Assembly: GCA_016124935.1 (NCBI GenBank)
Contig: WGMS01000012.1
Coordinates: forward strand, 124,001-188,000
DNA: 64,000 bases
DNA from: a bacterium
Lineage (GTDB): Bacteria > Cyanobacteriota > Vampirovibrionia > Obscuribacterales > Obscuribacteraceae
Direction of reading: 5' to 3'
Every line of letters starts with the position of its first letter. Position 1 is the stretch's first letter. This document shows, one piece after another, positions 54,074-62,382 of the stretch. Both the position numbers and the translations under genes were made by a program. The notes under the pieces are model-generated. The model did not search any database, was not told the DNA's origin, and worked only from the letters and a program-made list of their open reading frames with translations.

Positions 54074-54091
54074 TGCAACATAGAAGTTGCA
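54074..54091. promoter_or_regulatory. Operator-like inverted repeat 1, XRE-sce7726 unit
   Basis: TGCAAC, six bases, GTTGCA: a perfect 6-bp inverted repeat about 46 bases before the XRE start. The GCAAC-N6-GTTGC core recurs at 54183-54204 with the same spacer length, the expected layout for XRE autoregulation. Confidence 0.6.
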
Positions 54092-54182
54092 ACGTAAGTT
54101 TCTGGGAAAAAGTTCAATTTTTCTCTAAATGCACAGTAGCAGTGCCTTTTGGGCTGCAGGGCAATTGGGCGTTGAAATATTT

Positions 54183-54204
54183 CTGGCAACAAAAAAGTTG
54201 CCAG
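54183..54204. promoter_or_regulatory. Operator-like inverted repeat 2, XRE-sce7726 unit
   Basis: CTGGCAAC, AAAAAA, GTTGCCAG: a perfect 8-bp inverted repeat in the gene-free stretch 54092-54310. It shares its GCAAC-N6-GTTGC core with repeat 1. As a hairpin it could also be a weak terminator, but no T-run follows on either strand. Confidence 0.55.
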
Positions 54205-54310
54205 CACATAGGGAGATCTGAACTGGAAACGGTCAATTTTTTCTGTGGACTTTTAACTGAGGCATATGGTTTTTGATCGGTGATTGGTGACTTATTTTCG
54301 AATGCTTCGG

Positions 54311-54814
54311 TCAGCGCTGTCTGGCTTGCTCCAGCTCTTTGACTCGACGCTCCAGCGCTTCCATCCGGGTGGTGAGTTCGTTTAACTTGCGATCCTGATT
54401 GCGCTCCCGGTCGTCTTCGGTTATTACATTGGTGCCTCGACCTCCGCGAGAGTTCGCGTTCCTTTCGTCTTCGGTGACCACATTGGTGCCCCGGCCCCCG
54501 CTAGAGCCAGTGCCAGTATTAGTTCCAGTTCCAGTTCCAGTACCAGTACCAGTTCCAGTACCAGTACCAGTTCCAGTACCTGTTCTGGTTCTTCGATAAT
54601 CGTCTCTCATTCTGCGCAGTCTTTCTCGGCGGTCTATGGAGGAGCGGTCTGAAGTTGATCTATCCGAGGTTGAATTGGTTGTAGATTCTCTTGCTGTCCT
54701 AGAGCTGTCTATCTCGCCGCTGCTTGATCTCTGCTGGGCTTGCGCCGGGGCCTGAGCCGACGCTGCCAGGGCGATAAGCGCCATCAATGTGACGGGCAGT
54801 TTGGCTGATTTCAA
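54311..54814 (-). CDS. Secreted low-complexity protein with Thr-Gly repeats and coiled-coil tail
   Basis: 167 residues. Signal peptide LPVTLMALIALAASAQAPAQA. A Ser/Thr/Arg-rich region is followed by a Gly-Thr dipeptide run (about residues 78-102) encoded by a hexanucleotide tandem repeat. Then comes a duplicated segment (GGRGTNVVTEDERN and GGRGTNVITEDDRE). The last 30 residues form a short coiled coil (LTTRMEALERRVKELEQ). Probably a surface or periplasmic linker protein. The repeat length could vary between strains while keeping frame, since the unit is six bases. Confidence 0.75.
   Translation of the reverse strand: MKSAKLPVTLMALIALAASAQAPAQAQQRSSSGEIDSSRTARESTTNSTSDRSTSDRSSIDRRERLRRMRDDYRRTRTGTGTGTGTGTGTGTGTGTGTNTGTGSSGGRGTNVVTEDERNANSRGGRGTNVITEDDRERNQDRKLNELTTRMEALERRVKELEQARQR
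54507..54589. repeat. Hexanucleotide tandem repeat inside a coding region
   Basis: About a dozen copies of a six-base unit, CCAGTT or CCAGTA, encode the Thr-Gly run of the 54311-54814 protein on the minus strand. The units alternate in a partly ordered way (TTCCAG then TACCAGTACCAG), suggesting duplication of larger blocks. Confidence 0.8.
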
Positions 54815-54830
54815 GATCTCTATCCTCCTT

Positions 54831-56798
54831 TTATTGAACGGTTAGGTTGACCGGGTTGCTTATCAGAGTGCGGGTCTGGGCACTGCGATCTCCTCTGGGC
54901 GGATGGGCGACCACGCAAAGCCACAGGTCTTTTTTACCCTCTTTCCCACCTATTCTAGAAAGGGCTTTACTTAGCTCGACCTTTTTATAGGGCCAGTCGA
55001 AACGACCCTCAGCATCTGCTTTCAGGCTCTTTCCGACAACACTGGCATGGCTCAATGGAACGGGGAATGCATTGTATATGGTGCTCACTCCTGGAGCAGA
55101 GCCTGCCACCACGGCCAGTCTTGCTCCGGGAGCAACGCCGGAGAGGCTTATTTTATCTTGAGTCTTGGCTTTTAGCAGACCGGATTGAATTGCCACCAAT
55201 CTATTAGGTTTTTGTGGATAGACCTTATTGTGGTTCTTCAGATATTTCTGGAGAACCTGACTGATTCGGAGTTTTGTGTTGACTATATCTTTAGCGCCTT
55301 TGAAGTCGTATCCTTCACCGCCGGCGAAATTGTAGCTGTTTATTCCGAATTTGTACCATCTATCAGGATCAAGCGGCGACCATTTGCCCGATTTATCCTG
55401 GCACTGCACAAAGACCACCCGCTCACCCCGGGGTTTTTCCGGATCATAAGCGACCTTCAGACCGCGCACGTCCATGAACTTTCCGCCGATGGCACCGCCC
55501 AGGGAATGCTCCAGCACCGTCTTAACATGAGAGCCTTTTATCGAAGAGAAAACAGCGAAATTGTCGAAAGGCAGAATTTGTTCGACGGTTTCTACCGAAA
55601 TCGGCCCCTTCTCCAGATTGCCCCGGATGCCGCCCCGATTATGCATGGTGATCTCGACACCGTATTCGGAGCCGAGCTCGTATATCGCGTCACAGACAAG
55701 ATTGCCGATGGCGGAGTCCGAGCGCCTTATTTTGTTGCCGAAGTCTTCGGTGGCGAAGCCGACAATTTCGTGGCGCAGGTGCAGCAAAGGCTTGACCATG
55801 GTGGCTACATATTCTTGAATGTCGCTGTCGGCGGTGGTCTTTTCGGAAACCGGGTGGAGACGATAAAAAGAGTTTTTCGTGTTCACTCTGCCGCGGTCGT
55901 CGAAGGCGAGGCCCAGTTGACCTACATACCTTGAATAACAGCCGGTCTGTACAATGGTGGTTGAATTACCGTTATCGTGTTTGACGATGATGCGCTTGTC
56001 TAACAAAGTATGGCTGTGGCCACCAATAATTGCATCGATGTCGGGCACCGCTTCGGCGAGTTCCCGGTCTTTATCTACTCCGCAGTGGGTAACCAGAATG
56101 ATTTTGTCTAAACCTTTCTGCTTCAGCTCGGCCACTTGTTTTTTTATCGGATCGGTCCAACTTTCTCCTTTTGCTCTCAGCTTCGCGCCTTCCAGACCGC
56201 CGGAGAGCAACTCCATCTGAGGAGTTATGGCGCCTACAAAGGCGACCTTTTGATCTGCAAATTTTTTGATCACATAAGGCTTGACCAGGTCGCTGAGCTT
56301 TTTCACCGGGGTCATATCGAGGTTGCAGTTAATCAGATCGAACTTGGCTCTTGCCAACTGTTTGGCCAGATTGCTGGCGCCGTCATCGAATTCATGATTG
56401 CCCAGGGTGAAGATGTCATATCCGATCATGTTCATGAGGTTGATCTCTACCTCGCCATGATAATGGCTGTAGAGAGTCGAACCCTGGAAAACATCGCCGG
56501 CGTCCGCCACTATGACGTTTTTCTCTTGCTCCAGAGCTTTTGCCCGCAGGTCACGGACAATATGCCCGAGGCGGGCAAGACCGCCCACCATTTTCCCTTT
56601 GTATAAATAAGGTTCGTCATGGGCATGAATGTCGTTGGTATGTATTATTGTTAGTAGGAATTCTTTATCGCCGTCTTTCGCTTTGACCGGCGAGAGGGAG
56701 CCGAGTCCCAGGTTCAGGGCCAGGCAAAAAAGAAGAATCAGCGGGAGGATTATCTTGAAAGCCTTGAGAGAAAACTGTTCTATATTTCTGGTTGCCAT
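54831..56798 (-). CDS. 5'-nucleotidase/2',3'-cyclic phosphodiesterase family (UshA-like)
   Basis: 655 residues from ATG 56798, which has GAGGAG eight bases upstream; the open frame extends to 56852. Signal peptide FKIILPLILLFCLALNLGLG. The metallophosphatase domain has IIHTNDIHAHDEP, ADAGDVFQGSTL, TLGNHEFDDG, THCGVDKDREL and IGGHSHT (dimetal ligands). The C-terminal substrate domain has NRGGIRGNLEKGP and NSYNFAGGEGYDF. A final 100-residue domain is an extra beta-rich module. It hydrolyses extracytoplasmic nucleotides for salvage or phosphate. Its start overlaps a divergent gene. Confidence 0.9.
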   Translation of the reverse strand: MATRNIEQFSLKAFKIILPLILLFCLALNLGLGSLSPVKAKDGDKEFLLTIIHTNDIHAHDEPYLYKGKMVGGLARLGHIVRDLRAKALEQEKNVIVADAGDVFQGSTLYSHYHGEVEINLMNMIGYDIFTLGNHEFDDGASNLAKQLARAKFDLINCNLDMTPVKKLSDLVKPYVIKKFADQKVAFVGAITPQMELLSGGLEGAKLRAKGESWTDPIKKQVAELKQKGLDKIILVTHCGVDKDRELAEAVPDIDAIIGGHSHTLLDKRIIVKHDNGNSTTIVQTGCYSRYVGQLGLAFDDRGRVNTKNSFYRLHPVSEKTTADSDIQEYVATMVKPLLHLRHEIVGFATEDFGNKIRRSDSAIGNLVCDAIYELGSEYGVEITMHNRGGIRGNLEKGPISVETVEQILPFDNFAVFSSIKGSHVKTVLEHSLGGAIGGKFMDVRGLKVAYDPEKPRGERVVFVQCQDKSGKWSPLDPDRWYKFGINSYNFAGGEGYDFKGAKDIVNTKLRISQVLQKYLKNHNKVYPQKPNRLVAIQSGLLKAKTQDKISLSGVAPGARLAVVAGSAPGVSTIYNAFPVPLSHASVVGKSLKADAEGRFDWPYKKVELSKALSRIGGKEGKKDLWLCVVAHPPRGDRSAQTRTLISNPVNLTVQ

Positions 56799-57372
56799 GG
56801 GGATTCTCCTCGCCTCAATTTTTTCATCTCTTCCAGCACTGGCCCAGAGCAACGTCCATACAAAGGCGATAGAAGCCAGTTTCTATCCTGAGGCTGGTTG
56901 TCCGGTGGAAGTCACTTCCTGTCGCACTCTTCTCGAGATTGACCCTTTCGGTGCGCCGATAGCCTCCAGGGTTTACATAACATATAAGAATAACTCAACA
57001 AACCCGGTTCGGGCTGTGAAATTTAGAATTCGCTATGTCGATGCAGAAGGCAAGGATCGCGGTACCTTCCATGCACCGGACGGATCGCCTTTGGGATTGT
57101 CGCCTGGAGAAAGTCGCTCAAACAAATGGAGAAAGGAGGGCGGATTGCATCCTGGCATCCATTCGTTCAAAATCAGAGTTTTCAAAGTGCTCTATGCCGA
57201 TGGCAGCTCCTGGGACAGCGTGAAATTGAAACAGCTCGAAGACCAGGATGATGAACCGGCGACCGGCCAACCGAGCGCTCCCGGCTCTATCGCCTCGCCG
57301 GGCTCGCCTGTTTCGTCTGACTCGACGATTGCGCCGCCTGCCGCTGGAGATCAATTCAGCCAGGGTGAATAA
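56755..57372 (+). CDS. Secreted protein of unknown function, start overlapping the divergent nucleotidase gene
   Basis: 205 residues from TTG 56755, supported by GGGAGG six bases upstream. It gives a signal peptide with a charged start (LKALRENCSIFLVAMGILLA, then SIFSSLPALAQ). A later ATG (56797) gives a shorter, uncharged signal. The mature protein is probably a beta-sandwich (IEASFYPEAGCPVEVTSCRT, VYITYKNNSTNPVRAVKFRI) with two early Cys. It has a Pro/Ser/Ala-rich tail (SPGSPVSSDSTIAPPAAG). Family not recognised. From 56755 to 56798 both strands encode signal-peptide sequence. Confidence 0.72.
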   Translation: MKALRENCSIFLVAMGILLASIFSSLPALAQSNVHTKAIEASFYPEAGCPVEVTSCRTLLEIDPFGAPIASRVYITYKNNSTNPVRAVKFRIRYVDAEGKDRGTFHAPDGSPLGLSPGESRSNKWRKEGGLHPGIHSFKIRVFKVLYADGSSWDSVKLKQLEDQDDEPATGQPSAPGSIASPGSPVSSDSTIAPPAAGDQFSQGE

Positions 57373-57682
57373 TAAGCTCTTAATTTCGCCTTTTTCGGTA
57401 TCAGTTTCAGTGGTGCGGATTGTTCTGCTCCTTTTATAGGAAGCTCGAAAGCCCCTTTGGACCTGGAATTTATTGTGAGAGTTCCGATAAAACCAATTGA
57501 GAAATTCTTTGAACTCTATCTGGCATAGTGTCTTCGATAGACGAACTCTGGCTAATCATGCGGGTTTTGTTCGGGTCAGTCTTGTCGGAATCGCCTTAAT
57601 ATATGCGATCGGGGGTATTTTTGCCGTGTTTTTCAGTGTATTCTAGATTCACTTGAACTTCACAATTGAATAGATATCCCTC
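57373..57682. other. Gene-free stretch
   Basis: 310 bases between two plus-strand genes. I see no convincing ORF, RNA gene, hairpin terminator or repeat; it presumably holds the end of one transcript and the promoter of the next gene. Confidence 0.4.
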
Positions 57683-58054
57683 GTGACCCGCAAGGATCGC
57701 TCAGAAATGATTCTACAGACACTTGTTCTGTTGATCGGAGTGGTTGGCGCATCTTATGTCCTTGCAAGTGCGAGCTGGCAGATTGTTCTGTCGTCTTTCA
57801 CCTGCGCTGGTCTCGGCTATGCTCTCTGGCAATCCGGAAGAGCAATTACTCGCCGTGCCAAGATTCGCGAACTGTGGCATCGTAGCATCGAGCTCGAGCC
57901 CCTGTTGAACGAAATGGACGAGGAAACTGCTTACCAGAACTTCGTGGAACAGAAACCCGAAAACAAAATCGAAGAGAAACCTGTCGCCCGGGCGGTTGTT
58001 CGCCAGAGTGCAAGAGTATCTCGTTTCCCGATTCAAAAAATCTCCAGCATCTGA
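57683..58054 (+). CDS. Small membrane protein of unknown function
   Basis: 123 residues, GTG start at 57683 without a clear ribosome site. Two membrane helices (LQTLVLLIGVVGASYVLA and WQIVLSSFTCAGLGYALW) are followed by a basic segment (RAITRRAKIREL). A charged cytoplasmic tail rich in Glu and Arg ends the protein. No family recognised. It is convergent with murJ with an 11-base gap. Confidence 0.6.
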   Translation: MTRKDRSEMILQTLVLLIGVVGASYVLASASWQIVLSSFTCAGLGYALWQSGRAITRRAKIRELWHRSIELEPLLNEMDEETAYQNFVEQKPENKIEEKPVARAVVRQSARVSRFPIQKISSI

Positions 58055-58065
58055 GTTCAAGCAAC

Positions 58066-59673
58066 TTAGCGCTGGAATCTCTTGAGCATGGGTTTCAATT
58101 TCTTATAGGCAAGGCTGGGTTCTTCCAGTTTTGCGGCGAGACAGACTATTACATATATAGCCAGTGCGGCAAATCCGGAAATACATATTGAAAGTAGAAG
58201 CGAGATGAAGTGGGCGATGCCTTTTATCTGGCTGAGCACAGACTCGGTGCCGATCTGGACAAAATAGGCGCAGATTCCACAAAGCAGCGATGCGGCCAAC
58301 ATGATCAAGGCCGGTCGGATAAGCTTGTGCAGATGAAGGCTGCCGATTTTTTTCGTGCATAGAATTGAGAGCATGGTCATATTGAAGATGGTGGTTATCG
58401 TCGTCGAAAGGGCGATCCCACCAAGCCCGAGTGGACCGACCAGGAGATAGTCGGAGAGAGCTTTGACGCCGATGGCGGCCATGCCTATTCTGAAGGGCGT
58501 CGTGGAATCCTGATGGGCGTAGAAGATTCTGGTGAGAAGATCCCTGGCAACATAGAAAAAGACCGATGGGATTAGATAACTGAGGGCCAGGACGACCATG
58601 TCTTTTGAATTCTGATCGAAGCTGCCTCTCTGGAACAGGAGCTCCACCACCGGTCCGGATATGGCGAATAGCAGGGTCACCAGCGGTAACACCAGGAACC
58701 AGAGTATTCTGAGAGCGCGCTGGAACTCCGCTTTCAATTCGTCTATCTCTCTATCGGCTACCTGTTCGGTGAAGCGGGGCAAGATAGGAACGATCATGGC
58801 GGTGAGTAGAACCCCAAGAGGTAGCTGAATCAAGCGGTTGGCGTTGAGCAAGGCCGTGTAGCTCCCCTGGGGGAGCTGGGAGACGAAGTAGGCATCGATA
58901 TAGATATTGAGCTGACCGATGGTGGTGGCGATGGCGGCGGGTCCAAGCATGAACAAATAGGCTTTCAAACCCGGGCTCAATTTAGGCAGTCCTGGCCATT
59001 TCGGCGACGCTTTGAATATTCCGGGTACCTGTACGATGAACTGGCCGATTGCACCGGCCAGGGTGGCTGTGGCCAGGCAGACTATACCTGTCTCTTTATC
59101 GGGGAACAGAAAAACACCGATTATGATCGCAATCGATGCCACCGCCGGAGCTATCGAAGGCCAGAAGTAGACTTTGTAGACATTAGATATTCCTGCCCCG
59201 GCGCCGACCAGACCGGCTATTACTATGAGCGGCATCATTATATTGAGGGCTGTCAAAACCGCTTCTTTATCCGCGCCTGGAATTACCAGGGGGACGATAT
59301 AGGGGGCGGCGAAAAAGATTACAATCGAGACCAGGGTGAGGAAGACCGCTGTGGATACAAGGATCTGACTGATCAAAACACCGGTGGATTCTTTGTCTTT
59401 TTCCGGTGTGATTATTGAGACTGCCGCGGAATGAAAAGGCCCGCCGAGACCGCCGAAAAGCACCAGGATATTGCCTGTTACTAGATAAGCGAAATAGTAT
59501 GCATCGGTCAGATTCGAGGTGCCGAAGACAGTGAGAATGGCTATGTCCCGGGCAAGACCGATGAACTTGGATAAGAAAGTGACGAGGGCCACCAGGCCGA
59601 AAGTTCTTCCGATCGCTTCTCTTGGATTCTTCTTCTCTTTTAGAATCTCTTCTGGAGGCTCTTGCCCGGACAC
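58066..59673 (-). CDS. murJ: Lipid II flippase MurJ (MviN family)
   Basis: 535 residues, about 14 membrane helices. Flips lipid II across the inner membrane for peptidoglycan synthesis. Family motifs: LSKFIGLARDIAILTVFGTS, TDAYYFAYLV, VLFGGLGGPFHSAAVSI, VVELLFQRGSFD, and the helix with AHQDSTTPFRIG. It starts 3 bases after the penicillin-binding protein ends, so it belongs to the division operon. Confidence 0.94.
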   Translation of the reverse strand: MSGQEPPEEILKEKKNPREAIGRTFGLVALVTFLSKFIGLARDIAILTVFGTSNLTDAYYFAYLVTGNILVLFGGLGGPFHSAAVSIITPEKDKESTGVLISQILVSTAVFLTLVSIVIFFAAPYIVPLVIPGADKEAVLTALNIMMPLIVIAGLVGAGAGISNVYKVYFWPSIAPAVASIAIIIGVFLFPDKETGIVCLATATLAGAIGQFIVQVPGIFKASPKWPGLPKLSPGLKAYLFMLGPAAIATTIGQLNIYIDAYFVSQLPQGSYTALLNANRLIQLPLGVLLTAMIVPILPRFTEQVADREIDELKAEFQRALRILWFLVLPLVTLLFAISGPVVELLFQRGSFDQNSKDMVVLALSYLIPSVFFYVARDLLTRIFYAHQDSTTPFRIGMAAIGVKALSDYLLVGPLGLGGIALSTTITTIFNMTMLSILCTKKIGSLHLHKLIRPALIMLAASLLCGICAYFVQIGTESVLSQIKGIAHFISLLLSICISGFAALAIYVIVCLAAKLEEPSLAYKKLKPMLKRFQR

Positions 59674-59676
59674 TTC

Positions 59677-61662
59677 TTAATGGACCTGTTTCTTGTTATT
59701 TGAACCGGGGTTTTTGTTCGTGTTCTTATCATTATTGGCAGTAGCGCTGCTTCCATCTGCGTTTCCGTCTCCGTTGGCCGCATTGTACTTGGCCAGCTCT
59801 TCAGCATACTTGACGGATGGCTTCACCACTTTAGGAACGATTTTGTTAAATGGTCCGATCACCTGTCCGTTTTTCTCGACGATTTCGTAGGATTTGGGTA
59901 TTCCCAAGAAGCGAGCCGCTTCGCTTGAGATTGCGTTGAATACCGGTCCGGCAATGGTATTGCCCCATTTACCGTCAGTCTGAGGATTGTCCACCACAAC
60001 CAGACAGAGAATCTGGGGATCATCGGCAGGCAGGAATCCTATGAAAGAGGCGATGGTCTGACCCCGGGCATAGCCTTTGCCGCCTTCCCTCACCCTTTGT
60101 GCCGTACCGGTCTTGCCTGCGACGATATAGCCCGGGATTTTTCCTGCTATCTGATTTCCCATAGAGATATTTTCCCCGAGCAGTTTCGCCACATGCTCGG
60201 CAACTTCCGGCTTGAGCACCTGGCGTTTTTCTGCTTCGGTCCAGCGCTCTGTGACACCGGTTTTCGGGTCATATATTCTTCTGATCACATGGGGCTGAAT
60301 TAGAGTGCCTCGATTCGCCACAGCACTGACGGCAGTGGCAAGCTGCAAAGGTGTCACCGATATCGCTCCCTGGCCGAATCCGGTGGTGGCCTGGTCTATA
60401 GGTTTCCATTTTTTATAGTTCAGAAGAAGACCTTTAGACTCACCGGGAAGGTCGATTCCTGTTTTTCTGCCCAGGCTGAAATCTGTGAGCTTATCGTAGA
60501 ACTGTTTCGGTGTCATACGCAGAGCAAGCTGGGCCGAGGCGACGTTGCTCGAGTGAATGAAGAGATTGAGCAGGTCTATGGTACCGTTTCCGCCGTGAAC
60601 GTTGTGGATGGTCTGGCGACCGACGGTGAAAGCGCCCCCATCGTGGAAGACTGTGCCTTTGTGAATAGCGCCGGTTTCAAGTCCGGAGGCGACAGTGATT
60701 ATTTTGAAGGTGGAGCCGGGCTGGTAGACATCGACCATGGCCCAGTTCTTGGTCGAGGAGAACGGAAACTTAGAGTAGTTGTTCGGATCGTAGCTAGGAT
60801 AGTTGGCCCAGGCAAGGATCTCGCCATTGGTCGGGTCCAGCAGAATGGCACTGGCCTTGGTGCACATAGAATGAACCGCCATGGCGTTCAACTCTTTTTC
60901 TGCCAGATGTTGCAGGGCATTATCTATGGTGAGTTCGACGTGGCGTCCTAAAGGAGGTGTGATATCCCAGGTCGGTCCATCCTGGGCGACAAGAATTTGC
61001 TTGCCTCGTCCATCTAATTGAGGCTTGGGAATATCGCCAGTGCTTATCAGGGTAACCTGTTTCGATTGTTCGACACCGCCCTGGCCTCTAGTGTCATGGT
61101 TTACATAACCGAGAATATGGGCGGCGAGGAAACCTTCCGGATAGTGCCGGAAGGGTCTTGGCACAATATCCATTCCGGGCCAGTTTAGAGCCTGAAGCTC
61201 TTCTACTATTTCGCGCTCCAGGTGCTTGGCCACGGTCACCACCGGGTAACCTTTGTTCAAGCGTTTATAGACTTTCTCTTCCGAAATCTTCGCTATTCGT
61301 GCAATTTTAGAAGCGGCTTCCTTATAGGAGACTTTTAAAAGTTTGGGATGGATATACAGATCATATCTAGTGGTGTCAATCGCCAGAGGAAGACCGTGTC
61401 TGTCGGTGATCGCTCCTCTATGGATGAGCATGCGTGATTTCTGGCGTTGCTCGAAGGCTTTGCCTTTGATCTCGCCGCCTTTATATATCTGTAGATAATA
61501 GAGGCGGACACAGATGGCCACCACACAGAGTGCAAGCACCGCTTGAAGAATACGGATTCTCCAGATGGGGATCTTGGGTTGTCGCCGTCTTCTTCGGGCT
61601 TCTCGATAGCTTTGGAGTTCTATCGTTGACGACACGGCTACCTCTCGAATTGATCGCGACAA
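59677..61662 (-). CDS. ftsI: Class B penicillin-binding protein (FtsI/PBP2-type transpeptidase)
   Basis: 661 residues. An Arg-rich cytoplasmic start (YREARRRRRQPK), one membrane helix (LQAVLALCVVAICVRLYYL) and a dimerisation domain (HRGAITDRHGLPLAIDTTR) come first. The transpeptidase domain has catalytic Ser in YQPGSTFKII (near 313), SSN (near 369) and KTGTAQ (near 515). A C-terminal Asn/Gly/Lys tail (NADGSSATANNDKNTN) is low complexity. It is a septal or elongation peptidoglycan cross-linker; the rsmH-ftsL neighbourhood favours FtsI. Confidence 0.93.
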   Translation of the reverse strand: MSRSIREVAVSSTIELQSYREARRRRRQPKIPIWRIRILQAVLALCVVAICVRLYYLQIYKGGEIKGKAFEQRQKSRMLIHRGAITDRHGLPLAIDTTRYDLYIHPKLLKVSYKEAASKIARIAKISEEKVYKRLNKGYPVVTVAKHLEREIVEELQALNWPGMDIVPRPFRHYPEGFLAAHILGYVNHDTRGQGGVEQSKQVTLISTGDIPKPQLDGRGKQILVAQDGPTWDITPPLGRHVELTIDNALQHLAEKELNAMAVHSMCTKASAILLDPTNGEILAWANYPSYDPNNYSKFPFSSTKNWAMVDVYQPGSTFKIITVASGLETGAIHKGTVFHDGGAFTVGRQTIHNVHGGNGTIDLLNLFIHSSNVASAQLALRMTPKQFYDKLTDFSLGRKTGIDLPGESKGLLLNYKKWKPIDQATTGFGQGAISVTPLQLATAVSAVANRGTLIQPHVIRRIYDPKTGVTERWTEAEKRQVLKPEVAEHVAKLLGENISMGNQIAGKIPGYIVAGKTGTAQRVREGGKGYARGQTIASFIGFLPADDPQILCLVVVDNPQTDGKWGNTIAGPVFNAISSEAARFLGIPKSYEIVEKNGQVIGPFNKIVPKVVKPSVKYAEELAKYNAANGDGNADGSSATANNDKNTNKNPGSNNKKQVH

Positions 61663-61713
61663 AAACTGCTCGTTTACTTTACTTATTAAACAAGGTTTTC
61701 ATTCGATCGGACA

Positions 61714-62277
61714 TTAGTATCCGGACATCAAAGGCAGTTGATGCCGGTGCGGTTTGAATGCTGGTGCTTCGGGAGCGGCCAATTCTTTGACGATAAGTAC
61801 ATGATCGGGCACGCGCAGCCCGAATCTACCTACGACGCTATCTTGCAGTTCACCATATGAAATTGATTTCAACAACTGAGCGGAAAGCTCAGAGTTTTGC
61901 TCACTTAAACGACGCGCTTGCTCTTGCAATTTGCTCACATCATGGGTGACGACCACGTCGAGGCCATAGGCGCATATCGCCAGCCCACAAAGAGCAACCA
62001 GGCTCGTTTGAATCGCTTTATTTACTCTGACGAGAAATGGAATGCGACGGGACGACTTTCTTTTTCCGGGGGACTCGAGCGGTACCAGATGTGGTTTGGG
62101 GCTAGGCTGAGGCGTGACCGGGACAGCGTTGGTCTGGAAAGTCGATACAGGAAGAGAGATGGTTCTGGGCTCTGCCTGGGCGATTGTCGCATCGGCAAAG
62201 CCGGACGACTGTCTCTTATAGTTGAAGCTGACGACCTGGTTCGAGCTGGCTCTTCTTTTCTGAACAGTGACGGGCAT
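61714..62277 (-). CDS. ftsL: FtsL-like cell division protein
   Basis: 187 residues. A polar cytoplasmic region of about 90 residues precedes one membrane helix (TSLVALCGLAICAYGLDVVV). A periplasmic leucine-zipper coiled coil follows (VSKLQEQARRLSEQNSELSA). Sequence similarity to FtsL is weak, as usual; the call rests on topology and the position between rsmH and ftsI. The cytoplasmic part is longer than in most FtsL proteins. Confidence 0.72.
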   Translation of the reverse strand: MPVTVQKRRASSNQVVSFNYKRQSSGFADATIAQAEPRTISLPVSTFQTNAVPVTPQPSPKPHLVPLESPGKRKSSRRIPFLVRVNKAIQTSLVALCGLAICAYGLDVVVTHDVSKLQEQARRLSEQNSELSAQLLKSISYGELQDSVVGRFGLRVPDHVLIVKELAAPEAPAFKPHRHQLPLMSGY

Positions 62278-62382
62278 ATTTTTCTGCTTTCTGCTTCTAA
62301 ATGATGGATTTACTAAGGGCGGCTTGCTGCGGACGGGCGACTAGCATACTCAGGTCTGAATCTGACTTTATCAACAACAAAA

